From an uncultured Muribaculaceae bacterium (lineage in GTDB: Bacteria; Bacteroidota; Bacteroidia; Bacteroidales; Muribaculaceae): 64,000 nucleotides of DNA. The translations under genes and the position numbers were made by a program. This document shows, one piece after another, positions 9,498-18,779 of this stretch. The stretch spans positions 1-64,000 of the forward strand of contig CAJTWL010000007.1 of assembly GCA_910579845.1 (NCBI GenBank). Reading direction: 5' to 3'. The notes beneath the pieces were generated by a model. It was given only the letters and a program-made list of their open reading frames with translations. It had not been told where the DNA came from and ran no database searches. The stretch's first letter is position 1, and each line of letters opens with the position of its first letter.

Positions 9498-10937
9498 CTA
9501 AAAAACTTTCCCCTTACGTTCAAGCCAGGAGGTGTATTCGTCGAGCTGGGCGATGGCATCGGTGGCTTTCTGCAAGCCGGCTGCCTCAGCGTTCTTCAGA
9601 CCTGCCCGTGCCGCTTTGTAGTCACCGCTCTTGGCAGCGAGTATCGCCTTGGCATAAACGGACTCAGGTGAATCTCCTGCCTTTTTGAGGTAACGCACCG
9701 CGCGTTCAAGGTCTCCGAACGAGAGCGCGGTGACACCGGCATTTAAGTTTGCAACCGGATTGTCGGGGAACATGCGCACAGCTACTTCAAACACTTCTCG
9801 GTATCGTTCCGAATCATCCGGCAACGTCTGAGCCAGAAGGAAGAGCTCATGCATGCTCAGTTTCCTCGGATCTTTAGCCATGACTTCGGCTATCTTATTC
9901 GGGTCTGTGAACGATGACACAACATAGTCTATAGTGTAGTCGCTGTGACGCAACGCCGGATAGACATTATCCAACAGATAGCGGTATGTTTCCGGATATT
10001 TCTGTTTTATCCTCTGTTCGCGAACATCGGGGGCAAGGTCTTCTAGGGCGATTATATCAAGGATACCCTCTCTCCCGGAAACCGAAGATTCTTCGACCCA
10101 CTTACGCAGTCCCGCCCAGTCTTCTGCTACAGAAGCGGTATGCAATACGCTTGCCGGGAAATGATAGAGGTTGCTTACATATGCCGCCAGAGCCTGTGTA
10201 CGGCCCTCGGCAAGACGGACGTTGTTTTTGAACGGTCCTTCCGGCGATGCATAGCCGGTGATGGTTATACGCTCTATCTTTGAATCCGGGTCATTCTTTA
10301 TGACATCAATGGTGTCGCGGATGGACTTTAGTTCGGAGGGGTTCTTGCGGTATGTCGGATCGATCTCGATTCTGTTTACCTTGAAGTCGATGAAGGCACT
10401 GCCGCTTGCGGCGCGGGCTTTGCGCGCCTCCACCTTCGGAGTGATATATGCCCATTGCGGGGCAAACGTCCGTTCGCAGAAATCGAGTCGCGCAAGATCG
10501 GTCGTATTCGTCGACAGTGTATTGAACCCGCACCCGCAGTTGTCTTCGTTAAGCGAAAACATTGCTGATTCCATCCATTGTGCATAAGGAACTACAGCGG
10601 AATAGCTGATCTCCTTGTCGGGTTTGACAAGCATCTCGCCGGCTTTGAGTTTGCGTTTGCGTTCGTTCTGTATGTAGCGGTTGCGACCGGCAACTACGAT
10701 ATGAGGCAAAGCCAGCGTGCTATCGCCGTAGTTCAGCACAGGGGTGAGCGTAACCTCCCTGTCGCTCTTTAGCTTCATACCGCTAAGGTCGAGTGACATC
10801 TCCACCAGCAGGCTGTTGTCGGTGCGCTCGATATCGAGCTTTTTTATGCGGGGATCGTCCGTAGCCATGTTTTCTGCAAACGAGGGCATGAATGCCGTCA
10901 CAATCAAAAGGAGGGATATTGTTGTCTTCAGTTTCAT
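9498..10937 (-). CDS. DUF3868/OmpA-like periplasmic protein with C-terminal TPR region
   Basis: 479 residues with a Sec signal peptide ending near FAEN. Residues about 25-150 match the DUF3868 layout. Residues about 175-290 hold an OmpA-type peptidoglycan-binding domain (ITITGYASPEG, then NVRLAEGRTQALAAYV). The C-terminal ~120 residues form helical TPR-like repeats (NPVANLNAGVTALSFGDLERAVRYLKKAG). This protein often accompanies DUF3575 proteins at Mfa-type fimbrial loci, where it may link fimbriae or the outer membrane to peptidoglycan (inference). It follows the DUF3575 gene by 25 bases. Confidence 0.8.
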   Translation of the reverse strand: MKLKTTISLLLIVTAFMPSFAENMATDDPRIKKLDIERTDNSLLVEMSLDLSGMKLKSDREVTLTPVLNYGDSTLALPHIVVAGRNRYIQNERKRKLKAGEMLVKPDKEISYSAVVPYAQWMESAMFSLNEDNCGCGFNTLSTNTTDLARLDFCERTFAPQWAYITPKVEARKARAASGSAFIDFKVNRIEIDPTYRKNPSELKSIRDTIDVIKNDPDSKIERITITGYASPEGPFKNNVRLAEGRTQALAAYVSNLYHFPASVLHTASVAEDWAGLRKWVEESSVSGREGILDIIALEDLAPDVREQRIKQKYPETYRYLLDNVYPALRHSDYTIDYVVSSFTDPNKIAEVMAKDPRKLSMHELFLLAQTLPDDSERYREVFEVAVRMFPDNPVANLNAGVTALSFGDLERAVRYLKKAGDSPESVYAKAILAAKSGDYKAARAGLKNAEAAGLQKATDAIAQLDEYTSWLERKGKVF

Positions 10938-10962
10938 CTGCTCTTGTCAGTTTTAGGTGTCG

Positions 10963-11544
10963 TTAGAAAACGTAAACTAAATTGATTGCGACCTTGGTAG
11001 GTCCAAAATAATTGTGGTTGCCCTTGGCCACCGCCTTGCCGCACCCGGCGCATTCGAATTTCTCGTAGTTCATGTGTATCCATCCGATACCGAGTTCCGC
11101 TTCAAGATTGAAATGCTTCGACAATAGCCAGCTGTAACCATATGCAACACCCGCACCCCAGTACCATCCCTGGTAGCGGTGATTACGGAGCTTGCCGAAG
11201 TCCGTGCCGAGGAATTTGAAATCAGCGTCGAGATGACCGATGTTAGCCTGTCCGCCCAGTGCATGGAGTCCGAGGAAATGACCGCCGAGAGCCTCGCAGA
11301 ACCAATAACGCGCTTCCGGCTGGACAAGCCAATGCTTCCAACGCTTACCGTTATCGAGAGTCCATCCGTTGAAATTGCCGGAAAGGTCTATAGACCATTT
11401 CGGGGAAACCGAAACTTCGGCTCCGAGGTTCACCGTAAGCGCGGCATCGTAGAGTAGATTGGTTTTAATCGCGGCTTCCTGACCCGATGCGCCGATAGCT
11501 GACAACGCAGGAAGTATGATGGCCAATAACTTTACAAGTCTCAT
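10963..11544 (-). CDS. DUF3575 outer-membrane beta-barrel protein
   Basis: About 193 residues from the ATG at 11544. A longer frame opens at a TTG two codons upstream, but MRLVKLLAIILPALS makes a normal signal peptide. The mature protein begins AAIKTNLLYDAALTVNLGAEV, the usual start of DUF3575 proteins. It shows repeated aromatic, alternating strands ending in VAINLVYVF, as in small outer-membrane barrels. It is the first gene of the fimbrial operon. Its function is not established; it may be an accessory assembly factor for the fimbria. Confidence 0.82.
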   Translation of the reverse strand: MRLVKLLAIILPALSAIGASGQEAAIKTNLLYDAALTVNLGAEVSVSPKWSIDLSGNFNGWTLDNGKRWKHWLVQPEARYWFCEALGGHFLGLHALGGQANIGHLDADFKFLGTDFGKLRNHRYQGWYWGAGVAYGYSWLLSKHFNLEAELGIGWIHMNYEKFECAGCGKAVAKGNHNYFGPTKVAINLVYVF

Positions 11545-11992
11545 TTGCAAATATAAGTAAGTAATAAAAATTAAGATAAATCTGATTATAAAGGTCGTTA
11601 CTGTGTGTTTAATCTGAATTGTTTCCGTTGACGTTGTTCATAATGGGAATCTACCATACACACAAACTCTTATAAGTAGTTTATACTAATTTATTTTGAA
11701 CATTCGTAAATTAGCTTAAACAACTTCATAGCCTTTTGCTATAAATCATTACAAAAATATATATAAGAATCCGTTTTACCCCCCCCAATTGTTAAAATAT
11801 GTTAAATTGTTTTAATTGCTGATTTTTTGCATAATATCAGCCATAATCAACTTGCAATAATACATTGTATTATCGCAAATGATTTTATTCTCCAATACCA
11901 ACCCTGAAATAACCATAACTTGTATAAAAAATGGTTATTAATGGTTTGATAATGGATACACTTTGTAGTTTCTTAGAATAGTCTGATGATGG
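11545..11992. other. Non-coding leader region of the fimbrial operon
   Basis: 448 bases without a gene. It holds a homopolymer of eight Cs (11779-11786), a candidate minus-strand -7 box (11752-11759), a near-palindrome ATAATACA-T-TGTATTAT (11857-11873) and a 9-bp inverted repeat AATAACCAT/ATGGTTATT (11908-11939) past the MBOAT stop codon. I found no pair of long inverted repeats that would mark a classic invertible promoter. Confidence 0.6.
11752..11786 (-). promoter_or_regulatory. Candidate fimbrial promoter with a G8 tract at the -33 position
   Basis: On the minus strand TATTTTTG (11752-11759) fits TAnnTTTG. After 19 bases the -33 position is occupied by GGGG, part of a run of eight Gs (11779-11786), preceded by ATTG. 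Length change in the run would move any upstream -33-like motif relative to the -7 box. Low confidence: the -33 match is poor and the leader to the first ATG would be about 200 nt. Confidence 0.3.
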
Positions 11993-13489
11993 TCAGAACT
12001 GGAAGTAGATGAAGGGGGATACTTCTTCAGACATGAATTCGATGACGAGTTGAACGACACCGAGGAAGATGAAAAGTTTTAGCAGCCATGGGCTACGGAT
12101 GAACGCTTGCTGGCAAATGTCTGCCCACCGTTGCGGCACAAAATGGAAAACAGTCAGCGCAATCATCATTATGCACCAGACCATGCGTGCCTCAAAAAAT
12201 TGTGGGAACTGATTCCAGTCGAAATCAATGAATATGTTTTGGATTATCAGGACTGAATCTTCAAAAGATGCCGCTCTGAAGAATACCCACAGCAACGATA
12301 CATATACAAACGTCAGCAGCCATGATATGAATACCGTAATGAAATTGTCGGGAATCCGTTTCAGTATTGGATGAGACGCTTTATGGACTGCGAGACCGAC
12401 ACCATGCATAGCGCCCCAGAAAATAAATTTCCATGCGGCTCCGTGCCATAAGCCACCTATTAACATTGTCAGAAAGTTGTTTATGTATGTTCTGACCGTA
12501 CCTTTTCTATTGCCGCCCAAAGGAATATATACATAGTCTCTAAGCCAGGATGACAAGGAAATATGCCATCTTCTCCAGAATTCTGTAAGATTACGACTCT
12601 GATAAGGTGAATCGAAATTAATTCCTAATTTGAAACCCATAATCAGTGCAAGCCCTATAGCCATATCTGAATAACCTGAGAAATCACAATATATCTGCAT
12701 GGTATAACCCAGCACACCCATAAGGGTCTGCACACCCGTGTAAAGAGTAGGATCATTAAATATCAGATCATTGTATTGTGATATATAATCTGCTATTAAT
12801 GCTTTTTTAATTATACCTACAATTATCAGCCATACTCCTCCCCATATTTGTGCACTTGAGACTGTTTTTTTATGTTTTATCTGTGGAAGAAAATAGTCGG
12901 CTCTTACAATAGGACCTGCTACAAGCGCTGGAAAGAATGACAGAAAAAACAGATATTCAAACCAAGTTTTGGTAGGGTTGATCTTTTTTTTATAAATATC
13001 AACTATATATGAGATTGACTGGAATGTATAAAATGATATACCTACCGGCAATATTATATCCAATGGCTGGAAATTTCCTTGAACCATCTGATTCCAGTTC
13101 CATAAAAAAAAGTTGGCATATTTAAAATAACCGAGAATTGTCAAAGATATAAATATTGAAAGCCACATGAGCCCCAGTCTCACACCATGTCGTTCACTTT
13201 TAAATATGACCTTTGAAATTATCCAGTCTATAAAAGACGTTCCTATCAACATCAAGAAAAAATAGCCACTTGATTTATAATAGAAATACAGTGAGAAGAG
13301 GACAACGAAAATTATCATTTGCCACTTGTTCTTACGTACAAGTGCGTAGATTGGTATAAACAGCAGAAAAAGAATCCAGAAAAGCCCGCTTGAGAAAAGC
13401 ATCGGTGCATTGGAATCGAATTTGAATAATTCTCCAAAATTCCGAATAAACAAACCGGGATTCTCAATAATAGGATTAAAATCAATCAT
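11993..13489 (-). CDS. MBOAT family O-acyltransferase (AlgI/DltB-like)
   Basis: 498 residues, polytopic, with about 10-12 hydrophobic segments. The family signature FWRRWHISLSSWLRDYVYIP (His309) is followed by LWHGAAWKFIFWG (His349), the conserved catalytic histidine of MBOAT enzymes. AlgI-type proteins move acyl groups, usually acetyl, across the inner membrane for O-acylation of polysaccharides, peptidoglycan or teichoic acids. Its start overlaps the stop of the SGNH gene by 4 bases, so the pair is translationally coupled and likely forms one O-acylation machine. The substrate is unknown. Confidence 0.9.
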   Translation of the reverse strand: MIDFNPIIENPGLFIRNFGELFKFDSNAPMLFSSGLFWILFLLFIPIYALVRKNKWQMIIFVVLFSLYFYYKSSGYFFLMLIGTSFIDWIISKVIFKSERHGVRLGLMWLSIFISLTILGYFKYANFFLWNWNQMVQGNFQPLDIILPVGISFYTFQSISYIVDIYKKKINPTKTWFEYLFFLSFFPALVAGPIVRADYFLPQIKHKKTVSSAQIWGGVWLIIVGIIKKALIADYISQYNDLIFNDPTLYTGVQTLMGVLGYTMQIYCDFSGYSDMAIGLALIMGFKLGINFDSPYQSRNLTEFWRRWHISLSSWLRDYVYIPLGGNRKGTVRTYINNFLTMLIGGLWHGAAWKFIFWGAMHGVGLAVHKASHPILKRIPDNFITVFISWLLTFVYVSLLWVFFRAASFEDSVLIIQNIFIDFDWNQFPQFFEARMVWCIMMIALTVFHFVPQRWADICQQAFIRSPWLLKLFIFLGVVQLVIEFMSEEVSPFIYFQF

Positions 13490-14277
13490 TTATTAAGGGC
13501 TTTTAAAAATATGATGTTTGGATTGGATTTCTTAATTGAGTCAGATGGTGTGTCAAATACGATCGGATGGCTGGATTCCGGCAACCACTTTGCAATACTG
13601 TCTACCCAAAGTGCAGAACTTTTTCGGGTGGGATGAATATGATCCGATTTACGTTCAAATTTCATACCAGCCGATCTGAAAAACGTTTTAGGCTTACATA
13701 TGCCTTCAATTATGTCATTAATACCGGAATCCTCTTTCCAGTTTGGAGGACCGATCCATACATAGGGGATTGTATCGATTACTTCTAATATCTTTTTTAT
13801 GTATGGAATTCTTGTTTCTGGATTTTTAAAATACAATTCATTACTACCCAATGATATAAAGATTTGGGTAGGTCGAAATTCATTTATGTAATAACGCAGT
13901 GTGTCGTGTTCTGCCCATATTTTTGTATTACTTGAATCCCAATTTACAGAATGGATTGAATGACCATTGGCTTTTGCATACTGGGCAAGTCTTAAAGCAA
14001 GATTAAATGTCATTGAATCACCAAATACAAATATTGATTGAGGAAGTGAATCCGTTTCTATTATTTTGGCTTCTTCCAATTCGCGAATAGAATCCTGATA
14101 AGCATTAATTTCATTTTTATCTGAAACAGATTTTGATTCAAGTAAAATATCAGCTATGGGAGCCCGTTTTACAGTCCACTCCCCTATTTTTATATCATCA
14201 CTGAATGCAATCAGTGTTATTATTGCCAGAGCCATTGCTAACAACAGCCATAATCCGATGTAATTATGATCCTTCAT
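13486..14277 (-). CDS. Membrane-anchored SGNH/GDSL-family protein (AlgJ/X-like O-acetylation partner)
   Basis: 263 residues: one N-terminal membrane segment (residues ~8-26) and a periplasmic SGNH domain. The catalytic blocks are visible: FGDSMTF (Ser88), SLGSNELYF (Asn145 region) and SDHIHPT (Asp212, His215). In AlgJ, AlgX and PatB systems such a protein takes the acyl group from the MBOAT partner and transfers it to the glycan. The 4-base overlap with the MBOAT gene supports this. The distance to mutS2 upstream is only 29 bases, so the three may be cotranscribed. Confidence 0.82.
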   Translation of the reverse strand: MKDHNYIGLWLLLAMALAIITLIAFSDDIKIGEWTVKRAPIADILLESKSVSDKNEINAYQDSIRELEEAKIIETDSLPQSIFVFGDSMTFNLALRLAQYAKANGHSIHSVNWDSSNTKIWAEHDTLRYYINEFRPTQIFISLGSNELYFKNPETRIPYIKKILEVIDTIPYVWIGPPNWKEDSGINDIIEGICKPKTFFRSAGMKFERKSDHIHPTRKSSALWVDSIAKWLPESSHPIVFDTPSDSIKKSNPNIIFLKALNK

Positions 14278-14306
14278 TGCGGTGCAAAATTACTATACAG
14301 ATTCTA

Positions 14307-16775
14307 TTATTCCAAATCAACAACAGTTATTCCTGCTCCGCCGAATCTTATATCTTCATCACCGAATGACCTGACGGCTGTATTGGACTGCAGCTGTTCT
14401 CTTATTAATGTTTTAAGAATGCCGTGACCGGTGCCATGTAATATTCGTACTCTGCTGATATTGAACTGTATGGCGTCATCCAGAAAGTATGTGACAGATT
14501 GAATGGCTTCGTCGGCACGCATCCCTCTTACATCAATTTCATTTTTAAAGTTAAGTTGGCGCTTTCTGCTTTCATTATCTGTCGATATAGACACGCTGTT
14601 TTGTAAATTAAGACCTGTTTGTTTAGGTTTTGCAGAAAGTTCCAATTTATCTGTGGTTACAGATGTCCTTAATAAACCAAAAGCTACTTCTGCTTTTTTA
14701 CCGTTTATAGAGAGTATCTTACCCGGAGTGGAACTCCCATCTTTCAGTTTTACATAGTCCCCAATTTGAAGAACGTGCTGATCAGAAGGATTTTGTCTTG
14801 TTTCCTGTTTATTTCTGGTTTTATGATGTTTGAGAGGGATTATCACAGGTGTGTTTTCGGATGGATTGTTTCCTTTCAAGGAAACTTCCTTTTTTAAATC
14901 CTCAATATTTTTGCGCAATTGTTTAGTGGCGTTTTTTTCTGCCTCAACTTTACGAATCTCAAGAATTGTTCTTTCTATCCTTGAATTTACGTTGTCAAGA
15001 ATTTCTTGTGCCTCTCTTTTTGCATCATTTAGAATACTTTTTCTTTTAGCATTCAGATCGCCGGCAGTTTCTTCATATTTTGAAAGAAGTTTATCCAATT
15101 TTAGCTCTTTCTCTTTAATATTTAAGCGTTTATTGGACCAGTAGCGCCGATCTCTTGATATCTCTGACAAGTATTTGTCTATATTGATATATTCACTGCC
15201 TACAATTTTTTTAGCGTCATCTATTACAGCTTTGGGTAGACCTATTTTGGATGCAATGTCAAGTGCAAATGAACTTCCTGCATTACCGATTGATAGTTCG
15301 AACGAGGGCTGAAGATGTTGTCTGTCGTAAAGCATAGCGGCGTTTACAAAACCTTCTGTTTCTTCGGCAAACTTTTTTAGATTCTGGTAATGTGTTGTTA
15401 CTATTCCGAAACATTTTTCTTTTCCAAGTGTATTGAGTATGGCTTGGGCAAGGGCTCCTCCGATCTGAGGCTCGGTACCCGTACCCATCTCATCGGCAAG
15501 AATGATAGTTTTCTTATCAGCGTGAGTGACAAAAAACTTCATGTTTCTTAAATGAGATGAATATGTACTTAAATCATTTTCAAGAGATTGCTCATCTCCT
15601 ATATCAATGAACATATTCTTGAAAACGCCCATGTGCGAATTGCTGTATACAGTTGGCATGACACCACACTGGAACATATACTGCACTATGGCTGCCGTTT
15701 TAAGACATATTGATTTTCCTCCTGCATTTGGTCCGGAGATTATTATTATGCGTTGGTCTTCATTGAGACTTATATTAAGCGGAACTACCTTTCTACCTTG
15801 GCTTCGAAGCGATAGTTCAAGTATAGGATGTATAGCGTGAAACCACTGTATTTCGGGATATTTTGATATACTTGGTAATTGAGCGTCAAGGTCTATGGCA
15901 AACAATGCTTTCGCTCTGATAAAATCTATTTTACCTAATATTAAGGTTGATTCTATTATATTTTCGGAATAAGGTCTGATTATATTGGCAATTTCCCGTA
16001 ATATGGATATGATCTCCCGATTCTCTTCTATCTCAAGTTCACGGACTCTATTTGATGCTTCGACCACCTCTGTAGGCTCCAGATATACGGTTTTCCCAGT
16101 AGCGCTTTCATCATGTATTATTCCGGAGATACTTCGCTTGTTTGAATTGGGTAACGGAATAACCATTCTTCCGTCGCGTATAGATGCTGTTGTATCTTTA
16201 TCTATAATGCCTTGGGAAACGGCTTTTTCAATAATCCTTTTAATTGTTTTCTGAACAGATCCGGCTGCTGTACGAATTTGTTGTCTTATTTCGTAAAGTC
16301 TGTTACTGGCAGTGTCTTTTATTTCACCGAATTTATTGACTGCACGGTCTATTGTTTGAATAAGTTCAGGAAATAGCTCCAGACTACCAAATTCCTTGTC
16401 AAGATTAGGGAAATGTGCATTGTTGTTTTCATCATCTTTCTGATTCTTGAAAAATAACGATAAATCAGACATCATCTGCATGGTCGTCATTATCTTGTAT
16501 AATTTATGTGAAGTTACAAAGGAGCCGTCTACCTTGATTTCATTTATAAAAGGTACGATATCGTGTATATTATTGAGCGGGAGCGGAAGATCATGTTTTA
16601 AAATAGTCATCATTTCATTTACACATAGAAGTCTGGAAACGATAACATCATGGTCAGAAGTAAACTGCATGTTACGAACCTCCTCCTTGCCCATGGAAGA
16701 GATACATTTGTCAGAAATCAGATTCCTCACTTGAAGAAATCCTATCTTTGATTCAAAATCAGAAGGATATATCAT
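14307..16775 (-). CDS. mutS2: MutS2 family ATPase/endonuclease
   Basis: 822 residues. It lacks the mismatch-recognition domain of MutS but has the lever/core region, the ATPase with Walker A GPNAGGKS (348-355) and ADEMGTGTEP further on, a long charged coiled coil (~530-650), and a C-terminal Smr nuclease domain starting DVRGMRADEAIQSV with the HGTGHG motif. Full length for the family. Bacterial MutS2 suppresses recombination or rescues collided ribosomes depending on species; which applies here is not visible. Confidence 0.95.
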   Translation of the reverse strand: MIYPSDFESKIGFLQVRNLISDKCISSMGKEEVRNMQFTSDHDVIVSRLLCVNEMMTILKHDLPLPLNNIHDIVPFINEIKVDGSFVTSHKLYKIMTTMQMMSDLSLFFKNQKDDENNNAHFPNLDKEFGSLELFPELIQTIDRAVNKFGEIKDTASNRLYEIRQQIRTAAGSVQKTIKRIIEKAVSQGIIDKDTTASIRDGRMVIPLPNSNKRSISGIIHDESATGKTVYLEPTEVVEASNRVRELEIEENREIISILREIANIIRPYSENIIESTLILGKIDFIRAKALFAIDLDAQLPSISKYPEIQWFHAIHPILELSLRSQGRKVVPLNISLNEDQRIIIISGPNAGGKSICLKTAAIVQYMFQCGVMPTVYSNSHMGVFKNMFIDIGDEQSLENDLSTYSSHLRNMKFFVTHADKKTIILADEMGTGTEPQIGGALAQAILNTLGKEKCFGIVTTHYQNLKKFAEETEGFVNAAMLYDRQHLQPSFELSIGNAGSSFALDIASKIGLPKAVIDDAKKIVGSEYINIDKYLSEISRDRRYWSNKRLNIKEKELKLDKLLSKYEETAGDLNAKRKSILNDAKREAQEILDNVNSRIERTILEIRKVEAEKNATKQLRKNIEDLKKEVSLKGNNPSENTPVIIPLKHHKTRNKQETRQNPSDQHVLQIGDYVKLKDGSSTPGKILSINGKKAEVAFGLLRTSVTTDKLELSAKPKQTGLNLQNSVSISTDNESRKRQLNFKNEIDVRGMRADEAIQSVTYFLDDAIQFNISRVRILHGTGHGILKTLIREQLQSNTAVRSFGDEDIRFGGAGITVVDLE

Positions 16776-16966
16776 TATAGCCTATATTATATCTGTTTAT
16801 GATAGATGTAAACCAGTTGCTTATATCACTTTGTGGAATCAACCTCCCGGCTGTTAGAATAGATCTCGATTAGTTATTATAATAATAACGTTTCAGAAAA
16901 TGTAAGAGATTGTTTAAAAATAAAAGAGATTGTAAACTTTTTACACAAGATGCAAGAATTAAATTG

Positions 16967-18094
16967 TCATACCGGAATTGCAAGCATTGGCATATCTCGT
17001 TCAAACAATGATTTATGAGCCGGGTTAGGATGGAAGATCCTATTAAATACGTTGGTTTTTTTATTAGGAACAATGAGCAACTGAATCTCTCTCTTTAAAA
17101 TTATAGAATCTATCTCCTCTCTGAAAGTAGAGTTGGATGGTACATAATAATCAGACTTAGATGCAGGATAGTTTCCATTGAAGAATTCTGTTAAAGCTTT
17201 AAGCTTGTATTTAAGTTGGTTAGATCCCTTGGAATTCTCCGGCACAAGTGTAATTGAACATTCGGGATAATCAAAAATACGCATTAATGAATCAATGGTC
17301 ATTATATCATGTTGATCCATATTACAAAACATCATAAGTTTTGTAATATCTTCAATTCGGTCCCATTTGCAATTATCCGGTATTGTAAATACCGGCACAC
17401 GACATGAATCAAGTACTTCAGCAGTCACACTCCCTATCAATTCTTCTCCTTTTTTATCTTTCCCTCTTGTTGCCATTACTACCAGCATCGGAGGGGTTGA
17501 CTTACAATAATTTATTATTGCTTCTTCTGCAATCCCTTCTGTAAGAATCGTTGAGAATTTAATGGATGGCAATTTGCCTGATACTTGTAATTGTTTGATT
17601 TCAGTCCTGAACTTTATAAGATTGTTAGAAGCTTGTTCTCTGACATCCTTTATCTCTTCCGTATTATCTATTTCGTCTATAATATTGTCGTTCTCCAGTA
17701 CATTGGCACCGGATAACGAGAACATAGGAGCGATAAATGAATGAAGAACTACGGGATGCAGCCCTATACGTTTGGCAAGTTTGAAACCTATCGTTATCGC
17801 AAGCATGCTTCCGGATGAAAAATCGACGGGTATGAGCAGATTTCCGCTCATGCCCGCCATTTTCATATCTATCATAGCGGCAGAATATGTATCCCCGCTT
17901 TCTGTAATTTTCAATGCCAAAGGAAGCTCAGTCGGTTTTATTTTAACTCTCTGGGCTACCGTCAATGGTGATTTATAAGATGTAAAGTCTTCTATTACGA
18001 CTTCGATGCCGTGAGATTCAAGTATATTCTTTAGAATCTGTGCCCGTTCCGGTGTGTGGATCACAAGTGTAATATAGTCATTCACATCAATCAT
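16967..18094 (-). CDS. Tandem universal stress protein (UspA-like)
   Basis: 375 residues. The first ~75 residues (VIHTPERAQILKNILESHGI) resemble a small DUF2007-like regulatory fold. A UspA domain follows (NLLIPVDFSSGSMLAITIGF to GEELIGSVTAEVLDSCRVPVFTIP) with the ATP-binding style motif MATRGKDKKGEELIGS. The last ~150 residues form a second, more degenerate Usp-like domain ending DMPMLAIPV. Bacteroidetes proteins of this type are stress-associated cytoplasmic proteins of unknown partner. A fold-back repeat lies only 14 bases upstream of the start codon, so that repeat must be part of its leader or separate it from its promoter. Confidence 0.78.
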   Translation of the reverse strand: MIDVNDYITLVIHTPERAQILKNILESHGIEVVIEDFTSYKSPLTVAQRVKIKPTELPLALKITESGDTYSAAMIDMKMAGMSGNLLIPVDFSSGSMLAITIGFKLAKRIGLHPVVLHSFIAPMFSLSGANVLENDNIIDEIDNTEEIKDVREQASNNLIKFRTEIKQLQVSGKLPSIKFSTILTEGIAEEAIINYCKSTPPMLVVMATRGKDKKGEELIGSVTAEVLDSCRVPVFTIPDNCKWDRIEDITKLMMFCNMDQHDIMTIDSLMRIFDYPECSITLVPENSKGSNQLKYKLKALTEFFNGNYPASKSDYYVPSNSTFREEIDSIILKREIQLLIVPNKKTNVFNRIFHPNPAHKSLFERDMPMLAIPV

Positions 18095-18107
18095 GAAGAT
18101 TACATTT

Positions 18108-18308
18108 TAAGAGAGTGTTTGAATTTAAATGATTTTAGCACAGACAGAGACTTCGGAGGGATTTTTCAAATATTCATAAGGGAGCATAGCGGGCTATGTG
18201 ACCGGATGAATATTTGGAAAAGCGCCCGAAGGACCGTTTGTGATGAAATCAAAAATTCCCATACTCTTTATTAATGTTTAATTTGCTTTAAATTCAAACA
18301 CTCTCTAA
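18108..18308 (+). repeat. Fold-back repeat, copy A
   Basis: Perfect 20-bp terminal inverted repeats AGAGAGTGTTTGAATTTAAA (18110-18129 and 18287-18306) between TAA triplets (18108-18110 and 18306-18308). Inside, CAAATATTCAT pairs with ATGAATATTTG, and the apical stem GCATAG/CTATGT (18184-18199) closes a CGGG loop. It lies between the helix-turn-helix gene and the start of the usp gene. The strand given is that of the GGAG-stem-GACC core. Confidence 0.85.
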
Positions 18309-18335
18309 GATTCAGATATACTGAATATCTGTATG

Positions 18336-18593
18336 TTATTTAGAGTTTTCTTCTTCCAATATTTTTACAGCCATATCATAAATTGTAGTGTCATCCAAAA
18401 CTACAATTCCGCCATCCGGTCCCGGTTCAATATGCATTCCGGCATTCTTACCGAACTGATAGTTGACTCCTCCAAAATAATTACGAACCGTCTGTACTGT
18501 CACGTTCAATTCATCTGCTATACGATGGGTAGAACCATCTGGCAAACTGTCTTTGAGTCTGCGAAGTTCATTAAATGTGATTGTTTTGCTCAT
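18336..18593 (-). CDS. Small helix-turn-helix DNA-binding protein
   Basis: 85 residues. The N-terminal half reads as a helix-turn-helix (GSTHRIADELNVTVQTVRNYF). The rest is acidic and ends in a short helix. Small proteins of this kind are conserved in Bacteroidales without an assigned role; I know no specific regulon. It is a single gene with AT-rich flanks, and copy A of the fold-back repeat lies 27 bases downstream. Confidence 0.6.
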   Translation of the reverse strand: MSKTITFNELRRLKDSLPDGSTHRIADELNVTVQTVRNYFGGVNYQFGKNAGMHIEPGPDGGIVVLDDTTIYDMAVKILEEENSK

Positions 18594-18779
18594 ATCTTAA
18601 TATTTTTTATAATTGTTTTATTTGCAGCGTATGGTTTTATACAATATTTATTAATAACAACATACTGTTGCTCTGCCTTGCTAAGTTAAGAAAAATTTTT
18701 ATTAAAACAATCTAATTTTTAGAGTTTTTTCCTGATTCAATAATTTTTATTTATTGACATGCATAAGACAAGCCGACAG

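Noticed and set aside
11545..11992. Invertible fimbrial promoter
   Set aside because: No pair of long (over 12 bp) inverted repeats brackets the region; only short palindromes are present.
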